Position numbers and translations under genes: made by a program. The notes under the pieces are model-generated. The model searched no databases. It saw only the letters and a list, made by a program, of their open reading frames with translations, and was not told the origin of the DNA. 6,359 bases of DNA, taken from positions 1 through 6,359 of the forward strand of contig JABMQR010000327.1 of assembly GCA_013202335.1 (NCBI GenBank), given 5' to 3'. Positions 1 through 6,274 of this stretch are shown piece by piece; position 1 is the first letter of the stretch; each line of letters opens with the position of its first letter. The DNA is from Bacteroidota bacterium (lineage in GTDB: Bacteria > Spirochaetota > Spirochaetia > JABMQR01).

Positions 1-133
1 ACTTGCTCGTTTGTCTACGCTTAAAGTCGGCAGTTACCCACCTTCCTCCAAGACTAACTACCGGTGGCTGGTTAACCTTACCGGACGGGATTTCCACCCG
101 TTATATGTTAAAGCGACCTACGCTCGGCCGCAC
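1..133 (-). mobile_element. 5' end of a group II intron (runs off the left edge)
   Basis: Read on the minus strand from base 133 leftward, this begins GTGCGGCC, which fits the GUGYG start of group II introns. It folds like the start of intron domain I. An outer stem pairs 126-131 (GGCCGC) with 113-118 (GCGACC) using one G-U pair. A perfect stem follows (85-89 ACGGG with 97-101 CCCGT) whose loop gives the GGGTGGAAATCCC type of string common near bacterial group II intron starts. A third stem pairs 61-65 (CCGGT) with 80-84 (ACCGG) and encloses the palindrome GGTTAACC (70-77). The rest of the ribozyme and any intron-encoded reverse transcriptase would lie left of base 1. The exon boundary is therefore predicted at 133/134. 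Identification rests on the start motif and stems plus memory of such introns. An open frame on the plus strand across 3-290 is antisense to this and is not a gene. Confidence 0.6.
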
Positions 134-142
134 TGCCAGGCA

Positions 143-166
143 CGATTTGCAAGTTTATACAAATCG
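143..166. repeat. Stem-loop just outside the intron 5' boundary
   Basis: CGATTTG (143-149) and CAAATCG (160-166) form a perfect 7-bp stem with a 10-base loop. It ends 9 bases from the predicted intron start at 133, on the 5' exon side. Some bacterial group II introns (class C) insert just after terminator-like hairpins, so this could be part of the target site. There is no clear T-run, so a real terminator is uncertain. Confidence 0.4.
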
Positions 167-343
167 GGGGATTGAGAAATTTTATAAAATATTGGTAGTA
201 AATAAAATAGTGGGTTATTGGTTTTTTGGGTGCTGCTCGAAAATGCCGGGTGCAGGATACAAGAAAAAACAAACGGAATTTTCGGAATAGTTGGAACGGA
301 ATGCGGTTCTGGGGCACTTTCTGCCCTGTATAAGGGAGCTGGT

Positions 344-610
344 CTATCCCAAGGCATCCTGATTGCACTTTGAGTATTTGTCCGCCTGTGTGCATGATGT
401 CGATGTATTATGCAAGACAATGTTACGATACAGAACATTCAGAATAGGGATTTCTGCATCCAGGCAAAGCATATTCTCTTTAAGATCCTTACTGTATGCT
501 TCCTCTCATTCCAAGTCTTTCATAGTGGTTCAGCAGCCTATTGAAATAGATGTTTTCTGCAGCAATTTCCTGCCGGGATGAATATAGCACTTGCCCTTGC
601 TGATATGATA
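344..610 (-). pseudogene. Broken, unidentified reading frame on the minus strand
   Basis: Two minus-strand frames can be joined by one frameshift near 507-515. The upstream part (about 610 to 510) reads RQEIAAENIYFNRLLNHYER, then LGM. The downstream part (about 514 to 347) reads EEAYSKDLKENMLCLDAEIP, followed by about 35 more residues, and stops at a TAG (344-346). Residue use in both parts is protein-like (amphipathic, Leu/Glu/Lys/Asn rich), unlike the low-complexity shadow frames around it. I do not recognise the family. No convincing start codon or Shine-Dalgarno is visible, so this is probably the C-terminal portion of a degraded gene. Nothing recognisable fills 167-343. Upstream on the minus strand the frame runs antisense into the alcohol dehydrogenase fragment, which should not count as part of it. 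It could still be chance open sequence. Confidence 0.3.
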
Positions 611-663
611 TGGTTTTATACAAGAAACAGCAGCGGCAGTTTATGAAAAGACGAGGAACCCCT

Positions 664-1095
664 ATGAAAGCAGCAGTATACACACAATTCGGAAAACCAT
701 TGACTATCCAAATTGTACCCGATCCTAACCCATCCGATAAGGGCGTAGTAATCCGGGTAATGGCAACGGGTCTTTGCCGCAGCGACTGGCATGGATGGAT
801 GGGACATGATCCCGATATCAGGCTTCCCCATGTACCGGGGCATGAACTTGCCGGTGTTATTACGGCCAGAGGAAAAGATGTTCTACGCTGGAATATCGGT
901 GACCGGGTTACGCTGCCCTTTGTATGCGGCTGCGGGCACTGCCCCCAATGTGCCACAGGGAATCACCAGGTTTGCGACCACCAGTTCCAGCCTGGCTTCA
1001 CTCATTGGGGTTCGTTTGCCGAATATGTAGCCATAGATTATGCCGATGTAAATCTGGTACTGCTGCCGGATGAAATTGAATATCATAACCTTTGA
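664..1095 (+). pseudogene. Truncated zinc-dependent alcohol dehydrogenase (N-terminal catalytic part only)
   Basis: This is the GroES-like N-terminal half of a medium-chain, zinc-binding alcohol dehydrogenase, an enzyme family that oxidises alcohols or reduces aldehydes with NAD(P). With the start at ATG 664, the catalytic zinc ligands are visible as Cys38 in GLCRSDWHG and His60-Glu61 in VPGHELAG. The four structural-zinc cysteines are 90, 93, 96 and 104 (CGHCPQC, then C104). The frame stops at codon 144, right after [11 protein letters not shown]. Intact members are about 340-350 residues, so the whole Rossmann NAD(P)-binding domain is missing and no activity is expected. The start is supported by an ACGAGGA Shine-Dalgarno at 651-657, 7 bases before the ATG; an upstream in-frame ATG lacks such a site. 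The break coincides with the inverted repeat at 1080-1160, which suggests that a mobile element or rearrangement removed the 3' part. Confidence 0.85.
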
Positions 1096-1160
1096 ATTAT
1101 CAGAACCTTTTCTGTTAAGCTAGCCATAACAACGAATTACCAATCCAAAGGTTATGATAT
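1080..1160. repeat. Short inverted-end element or rearrangement scar
   Basis: ATATCATAACCTTTG (1080-1094) is repeated as its exact reverse complement at 1146-1160. After one mismatch the match continues for three more bases on the inner side. The arms enclose about 50 bases. Both flanking genes lose their homology exactly at these arms: the dehydrogenase reads EIEY then HNL, and the IstB remnant on the other strand reads DEVGY then HNL. If the palindromic ATAT is a target duplication, the core is a 73-bp unit (1084-1156) with 11-bp terminal repeats. Because different genes lie on the two sides, a simple insertion is not enough. Two inverted element ends joined by deletion fits better (inference). 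Confidence 0.55.
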
Positions 1161-1660
1161 CCGACTTCGTCAATAATACAGAGTTGGGCTTTTTTGAGAC
1201 GACGTAAGCGGAATACCGCCTGACGAGTTCTTTTAGCATTATCAAGGATCTCTACGAGATCCGACATTCTTTCATAGCATACACTGTAGCCGGCATTGAC
1301 TGCTTCAAGACCCATACCTAGTGCAAGCATAGTTTTCCCTAATCCTGGAGGACCGAAAAAAAGGATATTAGAAGCGGCATCAATCCAGTTGAGTTCTTTC
1401 AGCTGCATGATCTGAGTTGGGGTAATCCCGCTGTCCAGTTCTGAAGTATCAAATTCATCGATATGTCTGACCTGCGGCGGGAAATGAGCTCCCGCATAAT
1501 TTCTCTTTCGTCGTTTTTCATTTCACGAAGCCATTTCTGTTTCCAGGACTGTCAGCAATAACTGTCTGGGTGTCAGTGAATTCTTCTCTGCATCATCGAT
1601 AAGATTTGGAAGCAGTGCAGAGGCCTGCTTCAATCCAAATGATAGCAGCAGACGTTGAAC
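1158..1660 (-). pseudogene. istB: Frameshifted and truncated IS21-family IstB ATPase
   Basis: IstB is the AAA+ ATP-binding helper that assists the IstA transposase of IS21-type elements. Reading leftward, an N-terminal helical stretch (GLKQASALLPNLIDDAEKNS, about 1630-1570) continues to LLLTVLETEMAS and hits a TGA at 1523-1525. The line then resumes in another frame (REMKNDEREIM, about 1527-1495) and again in a third (GAHFPPQVRHIDEFDTSEL, about 1490-1430). From there it runs into the ATPase core with Walker A GPPGLGKT (about 1352-1330) and Walker B LCIIDEVGY (about 1184-1158). At least two frameshifts therefore break it. Homology ends at DEVGY, so roughly the C-terminal 80-100 residues (sensor region) are lost, and the frame runs into scar sequence to a stop at 1115. 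The partner istA, which should lie upstream (higher coordinates), is replaced by an unrelated IS1634 fragment. The gene is dead. Confidence 0.85.
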
Positions 1661-3012
1661 ATACGGGGTTTTCGGGTTTCTCGTGGAGCACCCCCCGTCA
1701 GAGTTGGCAGTCAATAGCAGGATCACCCTATCAGCCATCATTAAATTCGTATTACCGGGGCGGAGATGCTCTTTTCGGAGTAAAAGAAGAACTGGAAAAA
1801 CATTTGACGGTGAAAGAGCAGAATTTGTTCTCATTAGAGGAAACGCTCTTCTTTTTTGATCTGACAAACTCCTATTTTGAAGGGGAAGCAAAAGGGAATC
1901 CTAAAGCAGAATTTGGGAGATCGAAAGAAAAAAGATCTGACTGCAGGCTTGTCACCATGGGAATGATCGTTGATGAATTAGGATTTTCAAAATATAGTGA
2001 ATTATTTCCGGGGAACCAGTCTGAGGCAGCTACCTTACCCGAGATGGTAGAAAAGATGGAAATGAACATTTCTGGAAAGAGTGATAAAACGATAGTAATG
2101 GACGCAGGAATTGCTACTGAAGATAATCTTAATTGGCTAAAAGAGAAGGGATACCATTATATTGTGGTAAATCGTGGCGGAGTTCCCTTTGAAAAAGATT
2201 TTTCCGATATGAAACCTGTCAGAACTCACAAAAATGGTGATATTGAAGTAGCGGTAAAAAGGTTTGATGTGGAAAATGAAGCCTATATCTTATGTAAAAG
2301 TAGAAAAAAAACAGCCAAAGAGCAGTCGATGAGAACCCGTGTGGAAGATTTGTTTAACGGAAGGCTGGAATATTATAGTGCTGGTCTTACCCGGAAACGG
2401 GGAACTAAAAGATATCAAAAAGTGGTCGAAATGATTGGTCGGTTGAGGGAGAAATATCCCACCGCTTCCAAGCTGTATACTATCGAAGTTATTCCGGAAA
2501 AGGGTAAAGATTCTTCTGATCCGGCAGTAAAAGCTATTCGCATAAAATGGGAAAAGAAAGACGGAATGAAACAGGAAGATGAAGGATCATATGTTCTCAG
2601 AACAGACCGAACCGATCTTTCTGATGAAAAGATATGGGACATATACATACTGCTTGGGAATATAGAATATTCCTGGTTGACAATGAAGTCTTATCTTGGA
2701 CTCCGCCCTAATTTTCATCAGAAGGAAGATAGAGTTGATACACATATGTTTATCTCTGTTCTTGCCTATCACATTCTTCATATCATTGAATACAGACTGC
2801 GAATGAATAATGATCAGAGAAAGTGGGATACAATCAGAAATGTACTGAGTACACACACCAGGCTCTCAATATCTTTTCAGGAAAAAACTGAAAATGGTGA
2901 GCTGAAGAAGAGAATGATTCGAACTTGCACAAAACCGGAAATAGAGCATATGAAAATCTATGATATTTTTAAGCTAAAAGGGAATATTAAGAGGGTTTTC
3001 AGTGTATATTAA
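1606..3012 (+). pseudogene. 5'-truncated IS1634-family (IS4 superfamily) DDE transposase
   Basis: The open frame is 468 codons, but only about residue 46 onward (SLNSYYRGGDALF, near 1741) looks like transposase; the first part is antisense to the IstB remnant. The DDE catalytic core is preserved. Asp85 lies in FFFDLTNSYFEG, Asp166 in TIVMDAGIATEDNL, and Glu354 in GNIEYSWLTMKSYLGLRP, followed by the conserved HQKEDRVDTHMFISVLAYHI. The YVLRTDRTDLSDEKIWDIY stretch just before it is typical of the IS1634 group. Intact members are around 550-600 residues, so roughly the N-terminal quarter (DNA-binding region) and the left end of the element are gone. A real start codon and Shine-Dalgarno are lacking. 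The C terminus looks complete. The element is not expected to move itself. The family call is firm; the exact junction (between about 1660 and 1740) is approximate. Confidence 0.85.
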
Positions 3013-3070
3013 TACGGTAGTGACCACAATAAAATCTAACAGACTCCCCTGTATGAATTTATTTCTTTTA

Positions 3071-3089
3071 TTGGTGAACTTGGGTTATG
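3071..3089. other. Possible right end of the IS1634-type element
   Basis: TTGGTGAACTTGGGTTATG lies 59 bases after the transposase stop. My recollection is that related elements carry a GAACTTGGG-like string at the end beyond the transposase. From here on the sequence turns strongly A/T-rich and stays so through the next four genes, which fits an element boundary. The matching left end has been deleted, so no terminal-repeat pair or target duplication can be shown. Confidence 0.3.
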
Positions 3090-3182
3090 CAAAACATACT
3101 GCAAAAATAACAACAATAAGTTTTTATAAAATATTAAGATTTAATTGAACATGAGTTGATTTTTTGAACAAGGGAGATAATT
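3090..3182 (+). promoter_or_regulatory. A/T-rich leader and probable promoter region of the four-gene unit
   Basis: This is the only non-coding space ahead of four tightly packed plus-strand genes, so their promoter should be here or in the IS end just before it. TATAAA (3125-3130) is a plausible -10 box, but the sequence 17 bases upstream (CAAAAA) is a poor -35. A clear Shine-Dalgarno AGGGAG (3171-3176) sits 6 bases before the ATG at 3183. No riboswitch-like or operator-like repeat stands out. Confidence 0.3.
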
Positions 3183-3920
3183 ATGGTGAGTTATGTGTCT
3201 ACTTTTATTACTTTTGGAATTATCGCTGTTATACTTATTTTAATATTTGGAGCGATAAAGAAAAAAAAAGGTATCGCTCTAAACGTGATGGAGCCAAAAG
3301 GGGAAATAAAACAACTCTGCAAGGGTCGAACTGAAGATCAAAAGAAAATGATAAAATATTTTTTAGCAGTTGGTGGTTGTTTAAAGAAAGGAATACAGGA
3401 TAACGTTTATGATACAATCTTAAGTTCAAAATTGAATTCGCTTGATTTGAAAAATAGGGCTTTAAATAAAATTGGGTTAGACAAATCTCAAGTTAAAGAA
3501 ATAGATCCTGTAAATTTTAGTTATTTTTTACATGATGATACAAATTATGCAAAAAAAGGAAAAGATAATATATGGCGCAGCTCTAAGTATCAATCTACAT
3601 GGCTTTTCTTTAGTGATACACAGGTATACGTTTATCAAAATACTTTTAGCTTGACTGATGATGCGAAAAAAGAAAAAACTGAAGAATATTTTTATAAGGA
3701 CATTACAAATTTTTCTACAATCTCTGATGAGATAGAAAAAAAAACCATTAAAACCTCATGTAATGGCACAGTGACACCTGTCCGTGAAATGGTCTCATAC
3801 GATTCTTTTTCCTTAGTTGTACCAGGTGGTAAACTAGAATGTAGTTTGAAAAGGATGGAGGAAACTGAAAGTATAATACAAGGAATGAAAGCGAAATTAA
3901 GAGAGAAGAAGAACTCGTGA
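3183..3920 (+). CDS. Uncharacterised single-pass membrane protein with a cytosolic beta-rich domain (gene 1 of 4)
   Basis: The protein has 245 residues. One hydrophobic helix (about residues 6-24, TFITFGIIAVILILIFGAI) is followed at once by KKKK, which predicts an N-terminal anchor with the bulk in the cytosol. Residues 40-110 are charged and mostly helical. Residues 130-180 (IWRSSKYQSTWLFFSDTQVY, then YFYKDITNFSTISD) alternate hydrophobic and polar residues as in beta-strands. The YKDI turn and strand pattern recall bacterial pleckstrin-homology-like domains, but this is only a resemblance. The C terminus (222-245) is a charged helix. I recall similar uncharacterised proteins beside SPFH genes in Clostridia; I cannot name a family. 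The start at ATG 3183 is supported by AGGGAG 6 bases upstream. Its last four bases overlap the next gene (GTGA), so the two are probably translationally coupled. A structural or docking role for the SPFH protein is inference. Confidence 0.85.
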   Translation: MVSYVSTFITFGIIAVILILIFGAIKKKKGIALNVMEPKGEIKQLCKGRTEDQKKMIKYFLAVGGCLKKGIQDNVYDTILSSKLNSLDLKNRALNKIGLDKSQVKEIDPVNFSYFLHDDTNYAKKGKDNIWRSSKYQSTWLFFSDTQVYVYQNTFSLTDDAKKEKTEEYFYKDITNFSTISDEIEKKTIKTSCNGTVTPVREMVSYDSFSLVVPGGKLECSLKRMEETESIIQGMKAKLREKKNS

Positions 3921-4432
3921 TTTTTTTACTCTGTTTGAATATGTCCTATAATATACCGAGCAATGAAGAACAAGTAATCGCTGAAAAATATGTATTGGGT
4001 AGAGTTATAAATAGACCGGACACCGATCTAAAAAAGATGATGAAATATGTTTTATTATTCTTAATTTTAAATATTCTTCGTTCTACAATAATTTTTCATA
4101 TTATTCCTTTAATATTTTCATTGCGCTTTATTTCAGAAGAATTAATATTTATTTTTGTATCAAATTCTTTGATTATAAGAGGTGTAATTTTTATTGGGTT
4201 GTTGTTAAGTGATCTAATTTTCCATCTAAGATGTGCTATAATTGGTATTATACGCTTGTATCAGCATTATGCTGATGAAGAAATCCGCAGAAGATGCTTG
4301 TTTGAACCTACTTGCTCAGAATATACAATACTTGCATTAAAAAAATATGGAATTATTGGTGGATTAATTAAAAGTTATGATCGTTTATTTAATCGTTGTA
4401 AAGGTAATATTTACAGAATTGACTATCCATAA
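3917..4432 (+). CDS. Membrane protein with C-terminal YidD-like domain (gene 2 of 4)
   Basis: The 171-residue protein joins two parts. Residues 1-40 are soluble. About 41-112 hold three or so hydrophobic helices (KYVLLFLILNILRSTIIFHI; ELIFIFVSNSLIIRGVIFIG; LLLSDLIFHLRCAIIGII). Residues 110-171 match the YidD (DUF37) pattern: IRLYQHYADEEIRRRC, then the hallmark FEPTCSEYTILALKKYG and a following amphipathic helix with Cys161. YidD is a small membrane-associated protein that aids YidC-dependent insertion of inner-membrane proteins. It is normally 70-100 residues and encoded in the rpmH-rnpA-yidD-yidC cluster. Here the domain is fused to a membrane segment and lies in a different operon, so this is a paralogue and not the housekeeping copy. 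GTG 3917 is chosen because GAGAGAAGAAG lies just upstream and it overlaps the previous stop. ATG 3941 (giving MSYNIPSNEE) is the alternative but lacks a Shine-Dalgarno. Confidence 0.85.
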   Translation: MIFLLCLNMSYNIPSNEEQVIAEKYVLGRVINRPDTDLKKMMKYVLLFLILNILRSTIIFHIIPLIFSLRFISEELIFIFVSNSLIIRGVIFIGLLLSDLIFHLRCAIIGIIRLYQHYADEEIRRRCLFEPTCSEYTILALKKYGIIGGLIKSYDRLFNRCKGNIYRIDYP

Positions 4433-4449
4433 ATAAGGCGAGGTAAATT

Positions 4450-5496
4450 ATGGGATTATTTAAAAAGAATCCAAACGAAAAGGCTTTCACGGGTGGTAAA
4501 AAGAATTGGGCTGAAGTTATCAAAAACTCTGGCCCAGGTGCATTATTGATTTGGAAGCAGCCGGAAGAGGATTTTAACACTCATTCAACACTGATTGTCA
4601 ATCCAGGTGAAGAAGCTATATTCATTAATGGCGGAGTTATTGAGCAAGTATTTGATAATGGAACTTATAAGCTGTCTACAAAAAATTATCCATTTATCAG
4701 TCGGTTAAGAAATGTTTTTACTGGCGGCATTAGTGTATTTAATTGTAGAGTTTATTTTGTGCGCACTGCTCTAAGTATGGAAATTTATTGGGGCACTGAT
4801 TCACCAATTCAAGTAAGAGATCCTAAGATGTTAATTGCTACTAGTGTAAGAGCACGTGGTGCTTATAAAGTGAAAATTGATAATGGAGCTAAGTTTCTTA
4901 CAAAATTAATAGGTAATAATATTAATTTTGCTTTACAAGAAGAAATCAATAGTTATTTCATAAATGAATTTCAGCAACATATTAAAGCTAGTATAGCAAA
5001 ATCTATTAAAAATTCAAATGAAGAAATTTTAGGCATTTGTGCTGAACAGGATATTCTTGCAAATAAAATTCAGCCAATTTTACAGGAAATTCTAGACGCA
5101 TACGGTCTAAAGCTCACAGTTTTTTCTATAGCGGCAATAGAGATACCTGAAGATGATACAAACCGTCAGAAACTCGAGGAAGCATTTGCTAATAAAGGCG
5201 TTATGAATATATTAGGTGAAAATTGGCAAAATCAACAAAATGTAGAAATAATGAAAGCTGCGGCTAACAATGAAGGTGGGTTAGCAGCTACCGGAGCAGG
5301 TTTAGGAATTGGAATGGGAATGGCGGGGATGGTACAAAATATGATGAATCCCCCACAAAATGCAAATCCAATAAATTCTAACCAAGATAACGATCCTGTT
5401 GTAAAATTAAAACAGCTGAAAGAAATGTTAGATATGGGTGCTATTACTCAAGATGATTTCGACTTAAAAAAGCAGGAAATTTTGAAAAATTTTTAA
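4450..5496 (+). CDS. YdjI-type SPFH domain protein with C-terminal SHOCT domain (gene 3 of 4)
   Basis: The protein has 348 residues. Residues about 20-235 form an SPFH (band-7) domain of the YdjI kind, sometimes mislabelled virion core protein. Telling pieces are GALLIWKQPEEDFNTHSTLI, NPGEEAIFINGGVIEQVF, GTYKLSTKNYPF, YFVRTALSMEIYWGTDSPIQ and VRDPKMLIATSVRARGAYKV. SPFH proteins oligomerise at membranes and organise local protein and lipid assemblies. This one has no N-terminal membrane helix, as in YdjI, which depends on membrane partners. A Gly/Ala/Met-rich segment (about 276-300) links to a SHOCT domain (315-348: DPVVKLKQLKEMLDMGAITQ, then DDFDLKKQEIL), a short helical module found at the C termini of many multimer-forming or membrane proteins. 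The start is well supported by AGGCGAGG (4436-4443), 6 bases before the ATG. Genes on both sides encode multi-helix membrane proteins, the likely docking partners. In B. subtilis, YdjI acts with membrane proteins YdjG/YdjH and PspA; no PspA homologue is visible here. Confidence 0.92.
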   Translation: MGLFKKNPNEKAFTGGKKNWAEVIKNSGPGALLIWKQPEEDFNTHSTLIVNPGEEAIFINGGVIEQVFDNGTYKLSTKNYPFISRLRNVFTGGISVFNCRVYFVRTALSMEIYWGTDSPIQVRDPKMLIATSVRARGAYKVKIDNGAKFLTKLIGNNINFALQEEINSYFINEFQQHIKASIAKSIKNSNEEILGICAEQDILANKIQPILQEILDAYGLKLTVFSIAAIEIPEDDTNRQKLEEAFANKGVMNILGENWQNQQNVEIMKAAANNEGGLAATGAGLGIGMGMAGMVQNMMNPPQNANPINSNQDNDPVVKLKQLKEMLDMGAITQDDFDLKKQEILKNF

Positions 5497-5507
5497 AACG
5501 AGGTAAT

Positions 5508-6203
5508 ATGATGAGGGGAAAATTGCTAAAAAATAAAATACTTTGGGTGACCCTTAAAATATTGTTCATTATTATATTCAATGTATTTTTTTTCATGATA
5601 GGCGGAACAGAGCATGTAACCTCTGTCTGGATCTCTTATGGGTTTATTCATTTTTCCTATTTATCTTTAATTTTTACTCAAATTTTAATAAAAGAAAAAA
5701 ACAACGTTGCTTTTGGATTACCATTATATCTAATATCAACTATTTATTTTTTATTAAATCTAATTATCGGTATTATTTTTATTCTATTACAACCCGATAG
5801 CAATAAAATTGTATTTTTAACCCTATTCTTTTTTGCTATCATATATTTTATTTTTATTGTTATATCTATGCTTGTAAATGAAGATACAAAAAATAAAAAT
5901 GATTCTCAGAAGAAAGAAATAGAATTCATAAAAGGTACTTCCACAAGATTAAAAATATTGCTATCAGATTGTAGCGACAATTCTCTTAATAAAAAAATTG
6001 AAAAGGCTTTTGAGTTAATTCAAAGTAGTCCTTCTAAGTCTGATCTTAGTGTTTCTAATATTGAAGAAGGAATAATAAAGGGAATCTCTAATTTGGAAGA
6101 AATTTTGGATGAGGATAGTACTGATAAGACTTTAGAAATTGTTGATAATATCATTAAATTAACTATGAAGAGAAATGCCTCATTAGTTGATCTTAATAAA
6201 TAG
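5508..6203 (+). CDS. Four-helix membrane protein with cytosolic helical tail (gene 4 of 4)
   Basis: The protein has 231 residues. Four hydrophobic segments are clear: about 11-32 (ILWVTLKILFIIIFNVFFFM), 40-61, 70-95 and 100-123. An even number of helices after a basic N terminus (MMRGKLLKNK) puts both ends in the cytosol. Residues 124-231 form a charged helical tail. Within it, KKIEKAFELIQSSPSKSDLS followed by VSNIEEGIIKGISNLEEIL resembles a tail I recall from uncharacterised membrane proteins next to SPFH genes in Clostridia; no function is known to me. ATG 5508 and ATG 5511 are adjacent. The Shine-Dalgarno CGAGG (5499-5503) is 4 bases from the first and 7 from the second, so the second may be the true start. 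The gene begins 11 bases after the SPFH stop and repeats its CGAGGTAA start context, which suggests matched translation and a shared complex. Role as an SPFH membrane anchor is inference. Confidence 0.85.
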   Translation: MMRGKLLKNKILWVTLKILFIIIFNVFFFMIGGTEHVTSVWISYGFIHFSYLSLIFTQILIKEKNNVAFGLPLYLISTIYFLLNLIIGIIFILLQPDSNKIVFLTLFFFAIIYFIFIVISMLVNEDTKNKNDSQKKEIEFIKGTSTRLKILLSDCSDNSLNKKIEKAFELIQSSPSKSDLSVSNIEEGIIKGISNLEEILDEDSTDKTLEIVDNIIKLTMKRNASLVDLNK

Positions 6204-6219
6204 GTTAATTATTAAATTA

Positions 6220-6269
6220 GGCTCTTTTCGTTAAAGCAAGTGATCATCACTTTTGGACGAAAAAGAGGC
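6220..6269. terminator. Large imperfect palindrome after the last gene; possible terminator
   Basis: GGCTCTTTTCGT (6220-6231) pairs with ACGAAAAAGAGGC (6257-6269) apart from small bulges. Inside it, AAGTGATCATCACTT (6238-6252) is a second, perfect palindrome around one central base. It begins 17 bases after the last stop codon, where a terminator is expected. No T-run follows on the plus strand, so it is not a classic intrinsic terminator. A bidirectional weak terminator, an operator, or the tip of another mobile element are all possible. Confidence 0.4.
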
Positions 6270-6274
6270 GTATG

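Noticed and set aside
3..290. Plus-strand open frame of 95 codons
   Set aside because: It runs antisense through the structured intron start, and its composition and lack of a Shine-Dalgarno do not support a protein.
108..438. Two overlapping minus-strand open frames in the left intergenic region
   Set aside because: They cross the intron boundary and the hairpin, and their translations show low-complexity, non-conserved composition.
489..956. Long minus-strand frame extending across the dehydrogenase fragment
   Set aside because: Everything right of about 610 is the antisense shadow of a recognisable dehydrogenase; only the part left of that was kept as a possible gene fragment.
2415..2856. 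Minus-strand open frames inside the transposase
   Set aside because: They are shadows of the strongly recognisable IS1634 frame on the plus strand.
4450..5496. Phage or virus origin suggested by the label virion core protein used for this SPFH family
   Set aside because: The label is historical; there are no phage structural, lysis or packaging genes nearby, and the domain layout is that of cellular YdjI-type proteins.
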